Assembly: GCA_914767715.1 (NCBI GenBank)
Contig: OU612072.1
Span: 9,424,001 to 9,488,000 of the forward strand
Direction: 5' to 3'
Origin: Membranipora membranacea
Taxonomy: Eukaryota > Bryozoa > Gymnolaemata > Cheilostomatida > Membraniporidae
DNA: 64,000 nt
Below the pieces are notes generated by a model that saw only the letters and a list, made by a program, of their open reading frames with translations, was not told the DNA's origin and did not search any database. Position numbers and translations under genes: made by a program. Below, in pieces: positions 13,701 through 26,840 of the stretch (its first letter is position 1; each line of letters opens with the position of its first letter).

Positions 13701-15333
13701 CCATTTTCACTTCAAGCTGTTGATTGTATATGGCCAAGGAGCTATTGGTGACAGTATTTGGAAAATTTCTAGCTTAACTTAAACTGCAAAACATTATCCC
13801 TCATGCCTTCTCTGGTATTCACCTGATCATAATCAAATAGTAACCAGAAACTAGAAGTATTTTATATCTGATATAATACGCCTTCATAATAACAATACTA
13901 CTATTATTAGGGCTTCTTTGAGAGTAGGATTTGGGATTACAATGTGACACTTATTTTTGCTCAAATCAGAAGCACTGCCCAATCTATTCTTAAATGTTTT
14001 GCCTGAAAGACAGTAATTTATGTTTGGATGCAAGCAAAATAAGCTTCAATAATTCTTAATTGACATTGCTTCCTCCATCAATCATTGTTTGAAATACGAT
14101 AGTGTCAGGCCTTCTTGTATATTTGTAAGGATTAAAAAAATTCATAATTGTTTGATGGGTATCCCCGGCTCAACTTTTATTCATATCACTTGATAAGGTG
14201 GGTTGATTCAAGTACCAGTAGATCAATTATGCGACTTCATTTAATCCACCCGGCAGAAAGTTAAAACCAGTAGTAATGAATTTGGATTGGAAATAGTAAA
14301 TCAAATATCTATTGCTATCTGTTCTATTGCTATCTTCCGAGTATAAGGGTTTATGGAGGGTAATTTAACCAGATTGACACAATTGATTGTTCTGCATGGT
14401 GTTTGGGGTTTGAAATAATGAATTCTCTCTTTTAAGCTTGTATGTTTAGCCGGATACGGGATGACGGGATACGGTAAATTAGGCAAAGTGGGATAACTTC
14501 TAATTCATAATTAGTACATTACTCTATGCAAATGAGAAGATAATTCGACAGCAACTTGAAGCCAAAATAATTTCAATGAACTGAGTGCAATGTGCAAAAG
14601 TTTGGTCCCTCTATTAATCTTACTAAATTCATAGTACTTTCACCATCACAGCGTCTGATCTTGAGACACACATATAGCATTGTAAGAGTGTAACTGCAAA
14701 ATGTGTTGCTCTATTTCTTTTTCTCAGAACAGAAATACTCAGCAAAATAGTTGTAAAGCGAAAAAGCACTTTTAAAACCAACAACACATTCTTTGGCAAC
14801 AATTCAATTCTTTTGACAGGACAGTGCAATCAAGAGTTGAGATGACACTGTGTAATCTGTTGAAATATACATAGATTGGTGACATGATATTTAAAAGAAA
14901 AGGAGAAAGTAAATTGATAGATCACCGCAGTAAAAACGTTAAGATAATTTTGAAAGATCAACCTACCAGGGAACATCAAACATAGACAGTTGGATTAAGA
15001 GACAAGTATATTATAGGAACCAACTCCATTTAAAGCCTGCTCTGCAAAAATGAGTGCCTTTGTAGACCTCATAAAGGGTTCCAGTAACCGGTTCAATATT
15101 CAATATGTGCATGAATTGATCAGTGTGTTTGCTTGTTTGATTTCTCCATTGATTATTAGTTGACTATTTCAATCGGCACCACAATTCTGGTTTGGTGATG
15201 GAGGAAACGCTTTCGCTCTATAGCAATATCAACGTTCCCACCATCGCGATGTTTCTCATGTATATTGTTCACAAATATGTATTGTCTTCTAGAAAATTGA
15301 TTAGTGACGGCAATCTGAGTTTGGCTACTCACA

Positions 15334-17988
15334 TTAACAATTTTGCCAGTGAGTATCCTGGCGTCCAGTATCATCACAAATATCAAAAAAGCAGCACCAG
15401 GGTCTGGTATGGGCCACGATTGTACACTGTATGTACAAAGTGCCACTGTACGTAAATGGAATGTGGCAGAGTGTGCCGTACTTTGCCTGGGCTGTGAAAA
15501 ATAAAAAAAAAGGTAATGTACATGCGAAAAAGTATATGGAAGGTCATAGCAACTAGTTAAGAGATAGTTGACATGATGATGATTTGGAGCCTATGGATCA
15601 CCGATTTGCTATTTCATAATCATGTTTTCTTATTGTGTTTTTTAACCTCATTATCCTAAAAAAGTAACCGTACATCACAAACCCTACCAACAATGTACTA
15701 TTTCAACTCTTGTTGCAATCTAACCTTCTGCTGGTATCAATAAACTTTTCACATGAACACTTGTGTCTCCACTTGTTCTCATACTTATGGCTGTGGATGC
15801 TGTCTGACAATTATTATCTCTATGGTTCCATATGAATGCCACACAAAAGTCTTCAATGGTGCAGATAGCTTGACAGCAGTAACGGGTTAGACAGGATAAC
15901 CGGTTTGACCTTGGCTGTAATAAATCTACTCCACTATACTCAGTGTAAATCTCATTGTCTGAAAAAGAATAAAGCTCATGTGGTTATCCTTATTCCTTAC
16001 TTTCTCAACAAACCTCTAAATAGGTAATCTGGTGATTTTTCCTGTACCACCTGGCTTATAGTTCATGTTACCTTGATCTCATTATCAGTATAAATGACTT
16101 ATAAATTGATGTTATGTGCTCTTATAAAATAGATTGCTGTGAAACCAACAAATTTTTCAGTAGAAAGTTGGTTCTGTCAATGATCTATCCCGATATTGAC
16201 AATTTTATTTTGTTTGAAAACAATCAAGCAACTGCATATGAATATGAATATCTGAACAATAACTAGTCAAGTACAAATTAGCATTCACATTCCTTCTAGT
16301 CCAACACTTAATATTACTGATGAAACCTGGTAATATCTATTTGCCGGATAACTTGAGATAGAGCTATGTAATTAACCTAGTCGGCTGATGTTTTGCCTTA
16401 AGGGCGAAGTCAACAAGACTAAAATCCGCTGAAACATTACACTGCAGGTTATCCCTGGATGAATGAGCTTACTGAGCTAACTACAAAACTGGTAAGCGGA
16501 CCTGGGGTGTTCAATGTACTGATATTGTAGATAGTAGATATAGATATAGTAGATAGGCCTCGGATGCTATGTTTAAGTGCACCAGCAATGGTTTGTCTGA
16601 AATGAGGCACTTTCCTCCGCTTCTCTGAACTGCAACACATGATTCAATTTTTGCGCAAAGTGCTTGACAACAACCAGGTAGTTGGTCCTCAACTGTATCT
16701 ACAACATGCAGCAGTGTCATATTCAACTGTCTGTTGAAGTCGACATCTGTAAAAAAATGAACACCAAAATAGCCAGAGTTTTTGTTGAAGACAAAGTATC
16801 ACTATCCTAGAAATTGATGAGAAAGAGATGATTAACTATGACCTTTATGATTCAAATGTTAGTTTTGTTAATTTTTATTTCAAGCTTGTGATGTCATCGT
16901 AGGCTGACTTTTTCATCTTATCATTTAGAGTGAATCAAGCCTCGCATGTGTTTCAATAATTACATGATACATGTACCCAATTTGATCTAAAAATCTCCTA
17001 TCCTTACCTGTCCTGTATATTTCAGCCTTATCATCATTGGGCAATCCTCTCTTAGCAAAGTTATTAAACATGTGACATCTTTCTGTTCTGTTGTTGAAGC
17101 TGAATGACACACAGCACATCAAGCGGTAGCAGGAATATGCACAGGAAGTAACCGAGGGGGCCTGGGTGCTGTTATCCACAGAATTAAGTTAAGCATTTTC
17201 AACAGGAGCGAATCTGATGTGCCTTACATTGCCTTTGATCATGTTCATTGTCATCTGAAACAGATGAGGAATTGAAAAGCTATAAAACATTCTGAGAATC
17301 AGTCTAGCTGTTCTATGTCATGTATTTAATTTTATCTGACAATATTGTATGAAATAAATGATTTGAAAAACTTATACATAGTCTTATCAAATCATTTCAG
17401 TCTTCTTAAAGGGCAACCAAGGTTTCGCAGCAATGCATTGGTGGGTAGTAAATAATGTGCTAGGCAGCATCAGCTTTGTGCATTACGCGATGCAAAACTC
17501 AAAGTAGTTGCTGACTCTAAGCTGGGTGACACTTCAGTTTAGGGGAGGTTCAAAGACATTGCTGTAATAATGATAGAGCACAGGCTAAATAATAACAGGA
17601 ACAGGAAACTGCTCTGTGGTATTCCATTTTAGCAGAGTTTGAGTACCTGATGGATGAATTGTTTCACAAGAATTCTGGCTGAATAATCAATTAAATTAGA
17701 TTTTTTCTGTTTCCCTATACAGAAGGTACGATCTGCTATCAATTGATGAGAACTTGTTTGAAACCTTGGTTGCCCTTTAAATGTACTTTCTTTGCTTTGT
17801 TTTTCACTTTCAGCGAACATTTTCAATACCAAAAGCGCATTATTGTGCCTTCAATCTTATCACAGTACCACAATCAAATAACATAACCTCTACTTAGTTT
17901 AACAACAATCATACATTACACCAATGGTAGTACTTACAATCAAGATTAGAACAGAGAACAAATTTATGAGAGAAGCAAACATCTCCAT
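15334..17988 (-). pseudogene. M2: PAN-PAN-PAN-FN2 gene with nonsense and frameshift
   Basis: Five exons (minus): signal peptide 17988-17938 (MEMFASLINLFSVLILI), module A 17254-17008, module B 16746-16502, module B2 15958-15725, FN2 15491-15334 ending TAA. Splice sites and phases follow the family plan. Two lesions break it. A TAA stands at 17191-17189, where paralogs have a Tyr codon (the 'ENAYL' position). Module B is 245 nt, not 264: a net loss of 19 nt near 16520-16560, where TATCTA-like simple sequence replaces coding sequence, shifts the frame. Its donor (GTCCGC) is also weak against GTTTGT in paralogs. B2 and FN2 remain open, so inactivation looks fairly recent. P2 is the intact counterpart. 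Confidence 0.85.
17406..17780. mobile_element. MITE with 17-bp TIRs, flanked by TTAA
   Basis: The 367-bp element 17410-17776 has perfect inverted ends, AGGGCAACCAAGGTTTC and its complement. TTAA stands at 17406-17409 and 17777-17780. It has no coding capacity. The same family forms the cluster at 30187-31329. TTAA duplication would point to piggyBac; if the first A belongs to the TIR, the target is TA and a Tc1/mariner origin is possible. It lies in intron 1 of M2. Confidence 0.85.
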
Positions 17989-18269
17989 GGTAGCTCATTT
18001 AGCGACCTGCCGTGAATTGAAGCTTTAAGTCATACATTCAGTTTAATAATTATAATTTTAACAATGCTTATCAGCAGTCAATAATCAATAATAAAAAGTT
18101 AAGAGAAAATTTGTGGACATAGAATGCACTGCCTCAAAACATGTTTGGCCAACACTGAATGCTAATCCATTAAGTGCAATTAGTCAATTAGTACAAATTT
18201 ATGGTCTCAAAGCATCCAGCACATTTCATAATTAAATGTTTATGAATCTTTTCTCCTGTATTCATGATT

Positions 18270-18690
18270 TCTCCGTCTTTATTATGCTTTGCTGTCAAAT
18301 ATTTAAAATTACTATAGCACTTAGTATTATGTAAACTAACATTATGTAGAAAGCTTGCATTCATTGCTGCATGAACTTAAAAAATAAACAGTGGATATCT
18401 CTATTAATTGTCACTCAGATCCAACGATATTGATAATATCCCCGATGCAAGCCATCTGATGCGGTTGAACTGTACGTGCATGCTACTTGTAAGGCAACAT
18501 TTTTAACTAAATCACGTCTCGAATCAATATTTTGACGATTTAAATGTTTTATTCGGTATCCCAGAATATCATGAAAATCATGATAATTAAAGTGTATTAC
18601 CACATAATTCCTTAGTGGCAAAGTAATGATATGGCTTCAATCTGGTCACCATCAAAGTCCTTTATAATGTTAGTAATTGTGTTTGCTTCA
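18270..18690 (-). promoter_or_regulatory. Upstream block of M2 shared with P2
   Basis: Roughly 280-700 bp upstream of the M2 start, this block matches 42940-43350, which lies at the same distance upstream of P2 on the other strand. Shared landmarks include GAATCAATAT, GATATGGCTTCAATCTGGT (18630s) and a short CATTCATTGCTGCAT element that recurs upstream of M0 and M3. Conservation beyond the exons may reflect duplication, a shared promoter, or both. Confidence 0.45.
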
Positions 18691-18738
18691 ATAAGATTAG
18701 GCACAACCCTAAATTCATTTCGTTGCATGACATTATTC

Positions 18739-18818
18739 CCTGCGAGTAGTGTTCGAACCTACGCGGGAAGATCCCAATAGATTTCAAGTCTATCGCCTTA
18801 ATCCCTGACCATCGCAGC
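18739..18818 (-). tRNA. tRNA-Ser(UGA)-like sequence, probably pseudogene
   Basis: The 80-nt minus-strand sequence starts GCTGCGATGG and has the anticodon arm ATAGACTTGAAATCTAT with a perfect 5-bp stem and anticodon TGA. A long variable arm (TGGGATCTTCCCGC) follows, as expected for a class II serine tRNA, then a T arm with loop TTCGAAC. Defects are a G:G clash at the first acceptor pair, one T-stem mismatch and a D arm one base short. No CCA is encoded. It may be a decayed gene or a SINE head. Confidence 0.7.
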
Positions 18819-20321
18819 TTGCTGACTCAGACAAATGAAACATTCACCAGATTTTCCATGCCATTAATTATCACACAATTGCTCTTTGTCAAGCTGAGGT
18901 TATGAAAATCTGCACAGTATACGCTCTGCAACGACAAAACACGGTACCTATTATTTTTGGACATACAATTTAGTGTCATACATTATCGTCGATTCGGACA
19001 GGCGAGGCCAGGTGAGCAAAGAAACAATCAATATCCAGCAACCATTACAGCATGACCTATAACTTTAAAAAATAGTGTTTACTCGCACCATTTGGAGTAA
19101 TCAAATACCCTGTGAGTGCTCTGACTGATCATTCAATTGCCTCAACATATGATTATGGCTTATTCACTGCTTGGATTATCCTACTCTTGCTTTGTACTCG
19201 TCAGTATAAAAAATGTAGAACCAAAATTAAATAAAAAGTCGAAGAAAAATGCTGGATTGTATATCACAAGAGTAATGGCACACAAATCGCAAACCTCAGA
19301 TTACAAAAGTGGATCTGAAGATTTTCTAGTAAATGAAAAGAGGTAAACTGTCTAAAATCAAAACCAAATTTTGGCCATTATAATCTAGTACTGCCCATCC
19401 TTGGAATTTACCGGACAGTCTGTTTGCTCCTACCAGGGTTTAGGGTTACAGCCAAACACAATTGGAAACCACGCCCAGCATGGAGAGATGTAAAGTTGCA
19501 GACGTGGCCAAACAACATCTCCTACTATCAATCCTCATATCGAATCCCCGCCGGAAAAATGGATAAGTTTAGAGAAACAAAAACGGTCATCAGTCTACTC
19601 AAACCAGCCTTGCTTTCTCCCTGCACATCAGACTTCCCACTTATCATCAACCTTGAGGCATAAGCAGGAGAAGGCTCACTAAAATTGAATTGAAGGAATG
19701 GACTAGAACCAGATGCGGTTCTTACGCTAGGAAATCAAGACATTATTGTGAACAACAATCAGGAGTCGTATGGAACAGTTTTATCAACTAAAAAATTGAC
19801 GATAACTGTATCAACAAAAAAACTAGCATCTTGAGAACAGTTTCCTGTCATTAAATTCGACCTTCCCATCAGATGTCTCCTATCAAAGAGTTATCAGCAT
19901 GAAGAATCCATTTTTGAAAAATTAGTGTTATTTTCATGCTCTACTGCATACATGATAGTTGTTGCTATAAAAAATAACCAGAAAAGTGAAAACATTGATA
20001 TTCCTATTTTTAACAATTTCATAACAATAAAATCACATTTGGTTTGATGACAATCATTGGCTAACACAACATATAGTGAATAACATCGAATGAATTTTTT
20101 TTCTTATGTGCATCTGTATATCAATAAATTTTTTTTTTGCTTTTAAATTCAAGGAGAAAGTACACTTACTAGAGGCAGACATATTAAAGCTCTTTTGTTT
20201 AATTTGGTCAAGAACCCCTATATTATGAAATCACATTTCCATAGTCCTTAGATTTTTATCATTATCATTTGCCACGGTTCATTTGATGGGGAGAGTGCGC
20301 TGGTGAGGCATTGGTCTGCCC

Positions 20322-23300
20322 TCATGTACAAAGCAGCGTTGAGTAATGTACCACACCCTTAGCTTGGACCAACTCATCTCCAAGTAGAGCCTGATCAGCT
20401 GTACCCAAATCGCACTGAGCAGAAGATCTATTGTAGTTCACAGCTTCACAAACTAATGATGTCATACACATTACCAAGCACTCATAATCTGTTGCTACAG
20501 GTAGGGAGTCAAAGGAGAGGGAAGACATTATCTTGTTGTCCCAGCGGCAATAAAGTTCATTGGTACTTCCAGCAACTGTCAATAAATACAATAATGAATC
20601 ATTAGTACCTGATGCAGAGATGATGTAATGATATGCTTTAATAAAATGTGCAATATTTGAATAGCTTTTCATTTCTGCATTTACATTGCACTAGTACCTT
20701 CACTGTTTTTGAGGTTTTCGATAGGTTATTACTTCCACTATATACGGTAAACTTAAGTGACTACCAGCATCAACTACTATTGAAAATTATGCCAACAAAG
20801 TATTAGATGAAAAGAACCTTTATTTTTGGCGGCAACTTGGGATTAAGCCCTTATGTAATGCTACCTCAGTCATACAATAATCAAAATGTTCCGAATTGTA
20901 TGCCATTTTGGTCATTTACTTCAACTTTGTTGACTAATACCACTCGTTCGCAGATCCTGGTGATCACAGTTTTATGAGATTGAATCCCATAAACCATTGA
21001 CTTAATAATAAACTTAGAAAGAACACAACATTGAAGCACTTTATTGTGGGAGACATAACAACACTGAATTGTGTAGTAGCATTGATCTTATCATTGACTT
21101 GCTGTCCACATACCAGGATGTTTATTGATAACCCCATTTATACCTTAACGGTTCTGAGTTTGAAAATTGAAACAGATTCAGCAGCTTGTGGTAAAGAGCT
21201 CAATTTTAAAATTTCTTCAAAATTGATTTAGTAATCAACAAAAAACCTGGACTGTGGACATAAATCAGCGATAGTATCGTTGTTTCTGCACAATTAGGCG
21301 CCCCACTTTGGCTGTATATGATATGCTGTGTTGGTTTATCATAAAGGCTATGAACCTTGCTACATTCAATCGGTTGAAGAAAGAGGTTTTAAAGTGGGAA
21401 AAGAACAGGTACCTTAGCACAATAAACAGCAATATGTAGTGTTGAATCACCCTACAATCTTAAATTCACCTGTTCCAAAGTAATCTTCAACTTCTACCGC
21501 TCCATGAGCTGTTCCAGAATATGAGTCCAAGTGAAATATATATCCATGGTTTTTACACTGAGAAAACTGAATGAGTTTTTCCTCATCATAAGCCATGCTC
21601 CAAATATTCAAACAAGATATTGACCCAGATCCAGTTTCCAAATACTCAAAGCAGTGTCGATCATCTATAAATTGACATAATCATTGATAAAAATCGGTGT
21701 CAAAGGTGTTCCTCAACACTGTTTGGGAAAGCCAATATTCACAAACAATGTTTCTCTTATAGCAACCAAGTAGCATTTGACCAAAAAAAGTTGTTTGTAC
21801 TGAATATTTGCGAATGATGTCATCAATTTCAAATAACTATCTCTAATAAGCCAAGCTTTGAACAATATTGTTATGCGATAGTTTCCATATGAAGTTAGCA
21901 ACCTGGAATCTTCTCAAGAGAGGTTTCAATTGACATTTACCAAAATAAGTCAGTAGATCTTTTTGATAACATTGTAATGTAGGCAGCACTGTAATATCAT
22001 CTTGATATGTAAATATTATACTGAAAGTGAACTCTTAGCGAACTGCATCTGATAATAAAAGCTAGAAGCTGCACTGTGGAGTGTACATTGGATGACAAAT
22101 TGAAACTTTTTCAAACACTTTCACCTAGTAAGAGTGTTAGTCAATGGTCATGGTTTGCATGCTATATAATATTATAGTATGTTGTTATCATTTGGCGTAC
22201 ACTTCAGATTTTGTTCGAGACAAACAAGGGTTTGCTTGTAAGAGTTATCTTCCCATATTGCTATAGAATTCATTCCATTGACTGTTAGGATAAATAGAGC
22301 TGTACCAACAATATAAGATAACAGTTGTAGCAAATACTAACAATCAACGCTCTCATTGTTATCATGTGCTATTGTTCAATACTATCTCTTTCAACCAACT
22401 TGACAAGGTGTCCATGTTGCCTCAATGGCCATGAATTGAGACCAAACAACACTGACACTGCAGACTAATGACACCCCAACAAAAATTGGCAGCAGTTGGC
22501 TGAAGGGGATCAAATCCAATAATATTTGTTTGGCGATTACCCTGCACTCTAACATAGATTGGTGCAGGATAAAAAATTACTCACAAGTAGCACAGGTTCA
22601 GTCTGAGCTCAGAATTTTGGTCTTGAAGTGTGAAGTTTGTTTATTGCTTTATTATTATCCATCCACCCTATAATAGGTTGATAGCATCAAATGTACGGCA
22701 CATAAATGGAAAAATAAAATGAAAATGAGTCTGAGCTGCATCGGTTGAAAACTGGCGTGTAGAATTCAAAAAAGTTTCTTTTTGTCTTTTAGTTGTTCTA
22801 CACTTGGATGGCTTGTATTTATCTATTTTTTCTCTACGGGCGGATTGCCAAGTTGGTTGAAAGGGATAATATTGAACAATAGCACATGATAACAATGAGA
22901 GCGATGATTGTTAGCATTTGCTACAACTGTTATCTTATATTGTTGGTACAGCTCTATTAATCCTAACAGTCAATGGAATGAATTCTATAGCAATAAGGGA
23001 AGATAACTCTTACAAACAAACCCTTGTTCGTCGCGGACAAAATCTGTAGTGGTACTTACTATGAGAAAAGCAGTCCTGGTCATTATATATTACAAGGTTT
23101 GTTAACACGGGAACCTCAAGTTGCTGTATATCATAACTCCCTGATTTGATTGTATCCCATGATGTACTTCCTGATTTAAGGATTCTTGTCTGTAATGAAT
23201 AGCCACATAGATATCATATCAAGTATAAAGGCTGACACCTCACTCAACTACAACAGTCTAAATATATTTTACAGCAGTGATTCGAGCTAAGACCTTAAAC

Positions 23301-26067
23301 AATACAATTTTTAGGATGATTTTCAGACAACTCGCCATAACTAATGGGAAGTCTATCGTTCATAACATAAATAAGCAATAGATGAAAAATGGAACAGACA
23401 AAATACACACGCTGTTTGGTTCTACTAATTCGTATAGATATTGTGATTTCAGTCAGGACCAACCTCAAATACCCGCTTAGTGCCTTCAGTTTCATACTTC
23501 ACTACACAGACAAACAGCCATTGGCGTTGGCTAGTCTAGTATGTGAATCTTGATCCAGTGACACGAAATTGAAGCTCTCCAAAATACTGATACTTCATAC
23601 GAAAGTAATTATCATTCTCTGAAAACAGACATCTCAGTCATAAGACAAAGGATCTATCTAGTCAGTAAAGCTAGATGTATTGCATTATTCTTGACATTAT
23701 TCTGATTCAATTTACAGAGTTTGAAGAACATAGTTAAGATGATAATCATTGTAAGTTTGCTACTTTATTTTACAAACTCTTCATGACAACTCGGAATAAT
23801 AAAACTCTTATAATTTGATTGTCAGATTCAACAACTCTCAGTTGGATCATCTTTTCAAAATCAATCGATAGCTTATAGCAGGATTTTGCCCCTTTGGTCG
23901 TGGTCTTAAGAGCCTCAAGTTATTTAGCTGGCTTGAGGTTAGAAATTCTTTAAAGCAAACAACTATTTCACGCTTTTCTCCAGTTAACGTCCAATGCAAG
24001 AATTAAAGAATCATGTCCAAATATGGCTTGATAGGGATAGGATTTTTCATCACCATTCATGAATGGTGATGTATAAAAAAAGTAATTCGACATTCAATAT
24101 TACATCTTGCATAATATTCATGGATTATCATTTGGAATGCTGCATATGAACCATTCGCAGGAAATAAATACCTGCACTTGCAATGCTGATGACTGTTTGT
24201 CCTGTCGAATTGATTCGATCCAACTTCCACCATAAGCAAATGGTGAAATCTTTAGTCCAAATTGTCAAATTCCTTGCGATGTAGTAGTTTTCAATGCTGA
24301 ATTTGGTATTAGTCAAAGTTGTGCCTCTGAATTCAGGAATTCCTTCTTTCAAATGAGGGCTCTCGAGACCTTGAGGTGCAAAAGAACAAAATATGATAAA
24401 TCAAATCCTTTCCTCGTCATTATCATTAAATATTTGGAGATAAGGTTTTCTGTCTCCAAAGAAAATCTATTCACCTTAGTACAGAGCGTATTCAACACAA
24501 CATGAATGTGATGTTCTTTATTAGAAACAAACCTTGAGCGTTAACTGTACTGATATTGTAGATGATTGCAGTATTGGGGTTTCTCACAAAGACAGACCCG
24601 CTATCTGTATCAGATTCCACATTTGAATGCAGCAACACAACTTTGTCTGAAATCAGACATTGTCCTTTACTTCCCTGGACTGCAGCACATGATTGGATCT
24701 TAGCGCAAAGTGCTTGACAGCAGCCTGGAGGTGAGTCTTCGACAGTTTGAGCTACATGCAGCAGTGTCAGATTCAAATGTCTGCTGAAATCTACATCTGT
24801 GAATAGAATACAAAGACATAGGCTCACTTTTTGTTGATGGTAAACTATTTCCTATCAAGAAATTGATAAAGTGGAAACCATTATCTAAAGCAGATATCAT
24901 TCCATTGGTCGTTCTAAGGTCAAGCTCATAAGCCGCACTTATTGTGTCAAAAAAAATCAAGTAGAAAAGGCCCAAGGACTGTTTGTTTCCTATGATGCAC
25001 TCCTAAAGGCAATGTACATTACTTTGGTAACATAAACAAGCCATTTGATCAATTTGAGCTGAAGATTTAATATACATACCAATTCTGTATATTTCAGTTT
25101 CCTCATCACTGCGCAGTCCTTTCTTTAGCATATGGGACATTTCACATCTTCCTGTGTCTTTGTTGAAGCTGAATGAGATACAGCATGCTGAGTGGTAGCA
25201 GGAATATGCACAGGATGTCACCGAGGGTACCTGGGTGCTGTGTGTTGAATTTAGATAAGCATTTTCCACAGGAGCAAATCTTATGTGCTTCACATTTCCT
25301 TCGGTAGATTTCAAGTTAATCTGCAATGAGATAAGGAATTCCCATGAAATCCCAATACAAGATTAACAACATCAACTTGTTAAGGCCACGGTACATGTAC
25401 ATATCAGCTTTGCAAGCTTTTCTTCCCCTATTTTATTTCAATCAATTTCATATTGAAAGAAACTCTGAAAAACCATAATTGGGCTTATCAGATTATGTTA
25501 TTAATTCTCACACAAGTATGGTTCACATCACAGCACCTATCCAACAAGCATTTTACATTTGAAGCTTAGCTTTGAATATCTATCATTCATTTGACAATCT
25601 GTTATAAATTTCTGTTTTATAATCTGATCAAATAAATATTCCCAGCTGGTAAAAAGCTTGTGATGCAATTTTTTACCTCTTTTGACCCTATTAAATATAA
25701 ATTTAACTTAAAGAAGGTATGCAAAATGAAAATGCCTATGGTAAATCAACAACAATTCAACCCTTGCATATGCTAACATTTCACAAGATTAATAAGATTA
25801 CCCCTTGCAATTTAATTGTAACTTGCTATAGCCTTAGAACCTTAGCTAAAAGCCACCTATACTGTTATAATCGTGATGGCATGAGAGTCCCCTCTACCGC
25901 TATCACATACTGATCACATTTAAAACAATTCAAAATGTCAACATCACTCCTTCGTTATTGATTGTTCACCTTAGCTGCATAATAATAAAAATAGTAACAA
26001 TAAAAGGAATACTCACCAGCAAAACAAGAACTGAAAAAAAATCTAAGAACGCAGCAGTGAGCTCCAT
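20322..26067 (-). CDS. M3: secreted PAN-PAN-LamG/pentraxin-like-PAN gene with one in-frame stop
   Basis: Eight exons (minus): 26067-26017, 25320-25080, 24796-24533, 24369-24172, 23618-23473, 23189-23060, 21664-21470, 20575-20322; 1479 nt, 493 codons. Residues 1-17 are the signal peptide (MELTAAFLDFFSVLVLL), 18-97 module A (CAYSCYHSACC), 98-185 module B (CCQALCAKIQSC), 186-408 a LamG/pentraxin-like domain over four exons (FTICLWWK; SISCLNIWS), then PAN C (CLVMCMTSLVCEAVNY) ending TGA. Phases match P4 exactly, including the phase-0 intron between LamG exons 2 and 3. The oddity is TAG at 23538-23536 (codon 279) in LamG exon 2. All other exons are open. It is either a recently dead gene, a null allele, or a sequence error. 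Confidence 0.75.
22198..23054. mobile_element. ~860-bp element with ~200-bp inverted arms
   Basis: The arm at about 22198-22415 reappears inverted at about 22845-23054. The outer ends pair as CAGATTTTGTTCGAGACAAA against the complement of TCGCGGACAAAATCTG, and matching continues through TTACAAACAAACCC and CACATGATAACAATGAGAGC. The roughly 430-bp centre has no coding signal. This is a non-autonomous fold-back element. Its right end abuts the donor of M3 LamG exon 3 (GTAAGT at 23059-23054), leaving the splice site in place. Confidence 0.75.
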
Positions 26068-26199
26068 GCTGGCTCCTCTAATGCTCCAGTCCGAATAGCA
26101 GCTTAAAATAATGGGTCATCAATTGCTGTATCATGGTAATCCTAATAGCAATCAATTCAATTTGTTGATGAAAGTGTGGATATTAGAAAACATTATTTT

Positions 26200-26840
26200 A
26201 ATGTTTCGGAGCGTTTTCGATTCAGACAGTGCTACCCAATTAAAAGCAATTAGTTAGAGTAGGCACTCAAATTGTATCGTGGTAGGCATCTGGCCCATGA
26301 CACATTTTGTGACATTATTTTATGAATTATTTTGTGATTTGATTATTATTCCTGACATTTTGTAAACAATATCTGCTGTTAGTTTCCAATCCTTAGCCAC
26401 TTAGTTTTCTAATTTAAATAAACGATATTTAAATATCTTACAATCATTGCTGCACAAACCTTTAGATGAGAAATTTTAAATTTGAATAATTTATAGTTTT
26501 TAAAAATTGGACACTGTATTGATTCTCCATGAACTATAAGCTAGTTATTTCAGCTGAATACATGACCAATATCACTGCATCCTGCATCCAGATAATTTTA
26601 CTCGATTGAGAGCATTTACTGAGTAGTCACTCACATTGTATTGCGGCAGGCATCAAACATATAACATATTTTGTGCCATATATAGCTATTAATTTGTGGT
26701 TATTAGAATTTGCATGACATTCTGTGAACAATGTCGATATAAGTTGCCACTTATTAGGCACTTAAATATCTACTAAATAAATGAACGTTATGTAATTGTC
26801 TTACAACCGTTGCTGCAAGACCCTTTTGAGGAGAAATGTT
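26200..26840. repeat. Upstream tandem duplication (~362 bp offset) of M3
   Basis: Sequence at about 26200-26480 recurs at about 26560-26840. Paired landmarks are GTAGGCATC/GCAGGCATC, GACATTTTGTAAACAAT/GACATTCTGTGAACAAT and CAATCATTGCTGCA/CAACCGTTGCTGCA. The repeated unit contains the ATTGCTGCA element also found upstream of M0, M2 and P2. Confidence 0.65.

Larger units (their letters stand above)
8865..15333. other. Intergenic region between M1 and M2
   Basis: About 6.5 kb with no family exon that I can find. It contains tRNA-headed repeats near 9.5 and 10.7 kb. At about 15040-15130 it carries a 3'-flank block shared with M4 (34140-34230) and P1 (41690-41790). An open frame at 11369-11719 (116 codons) has no recognisable motif or splice partners and is probably chance. 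Confidence 0.5.
17989..20321. other. Intergenic region between M2 and M3
   Basis: It holds the M2 upstream block, the tRNA-Ser-like sequence and the M3 3' flank. An open frame at 19424-19663 has no recognisable motif, and I see no family exon. Confidence 0.5.
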
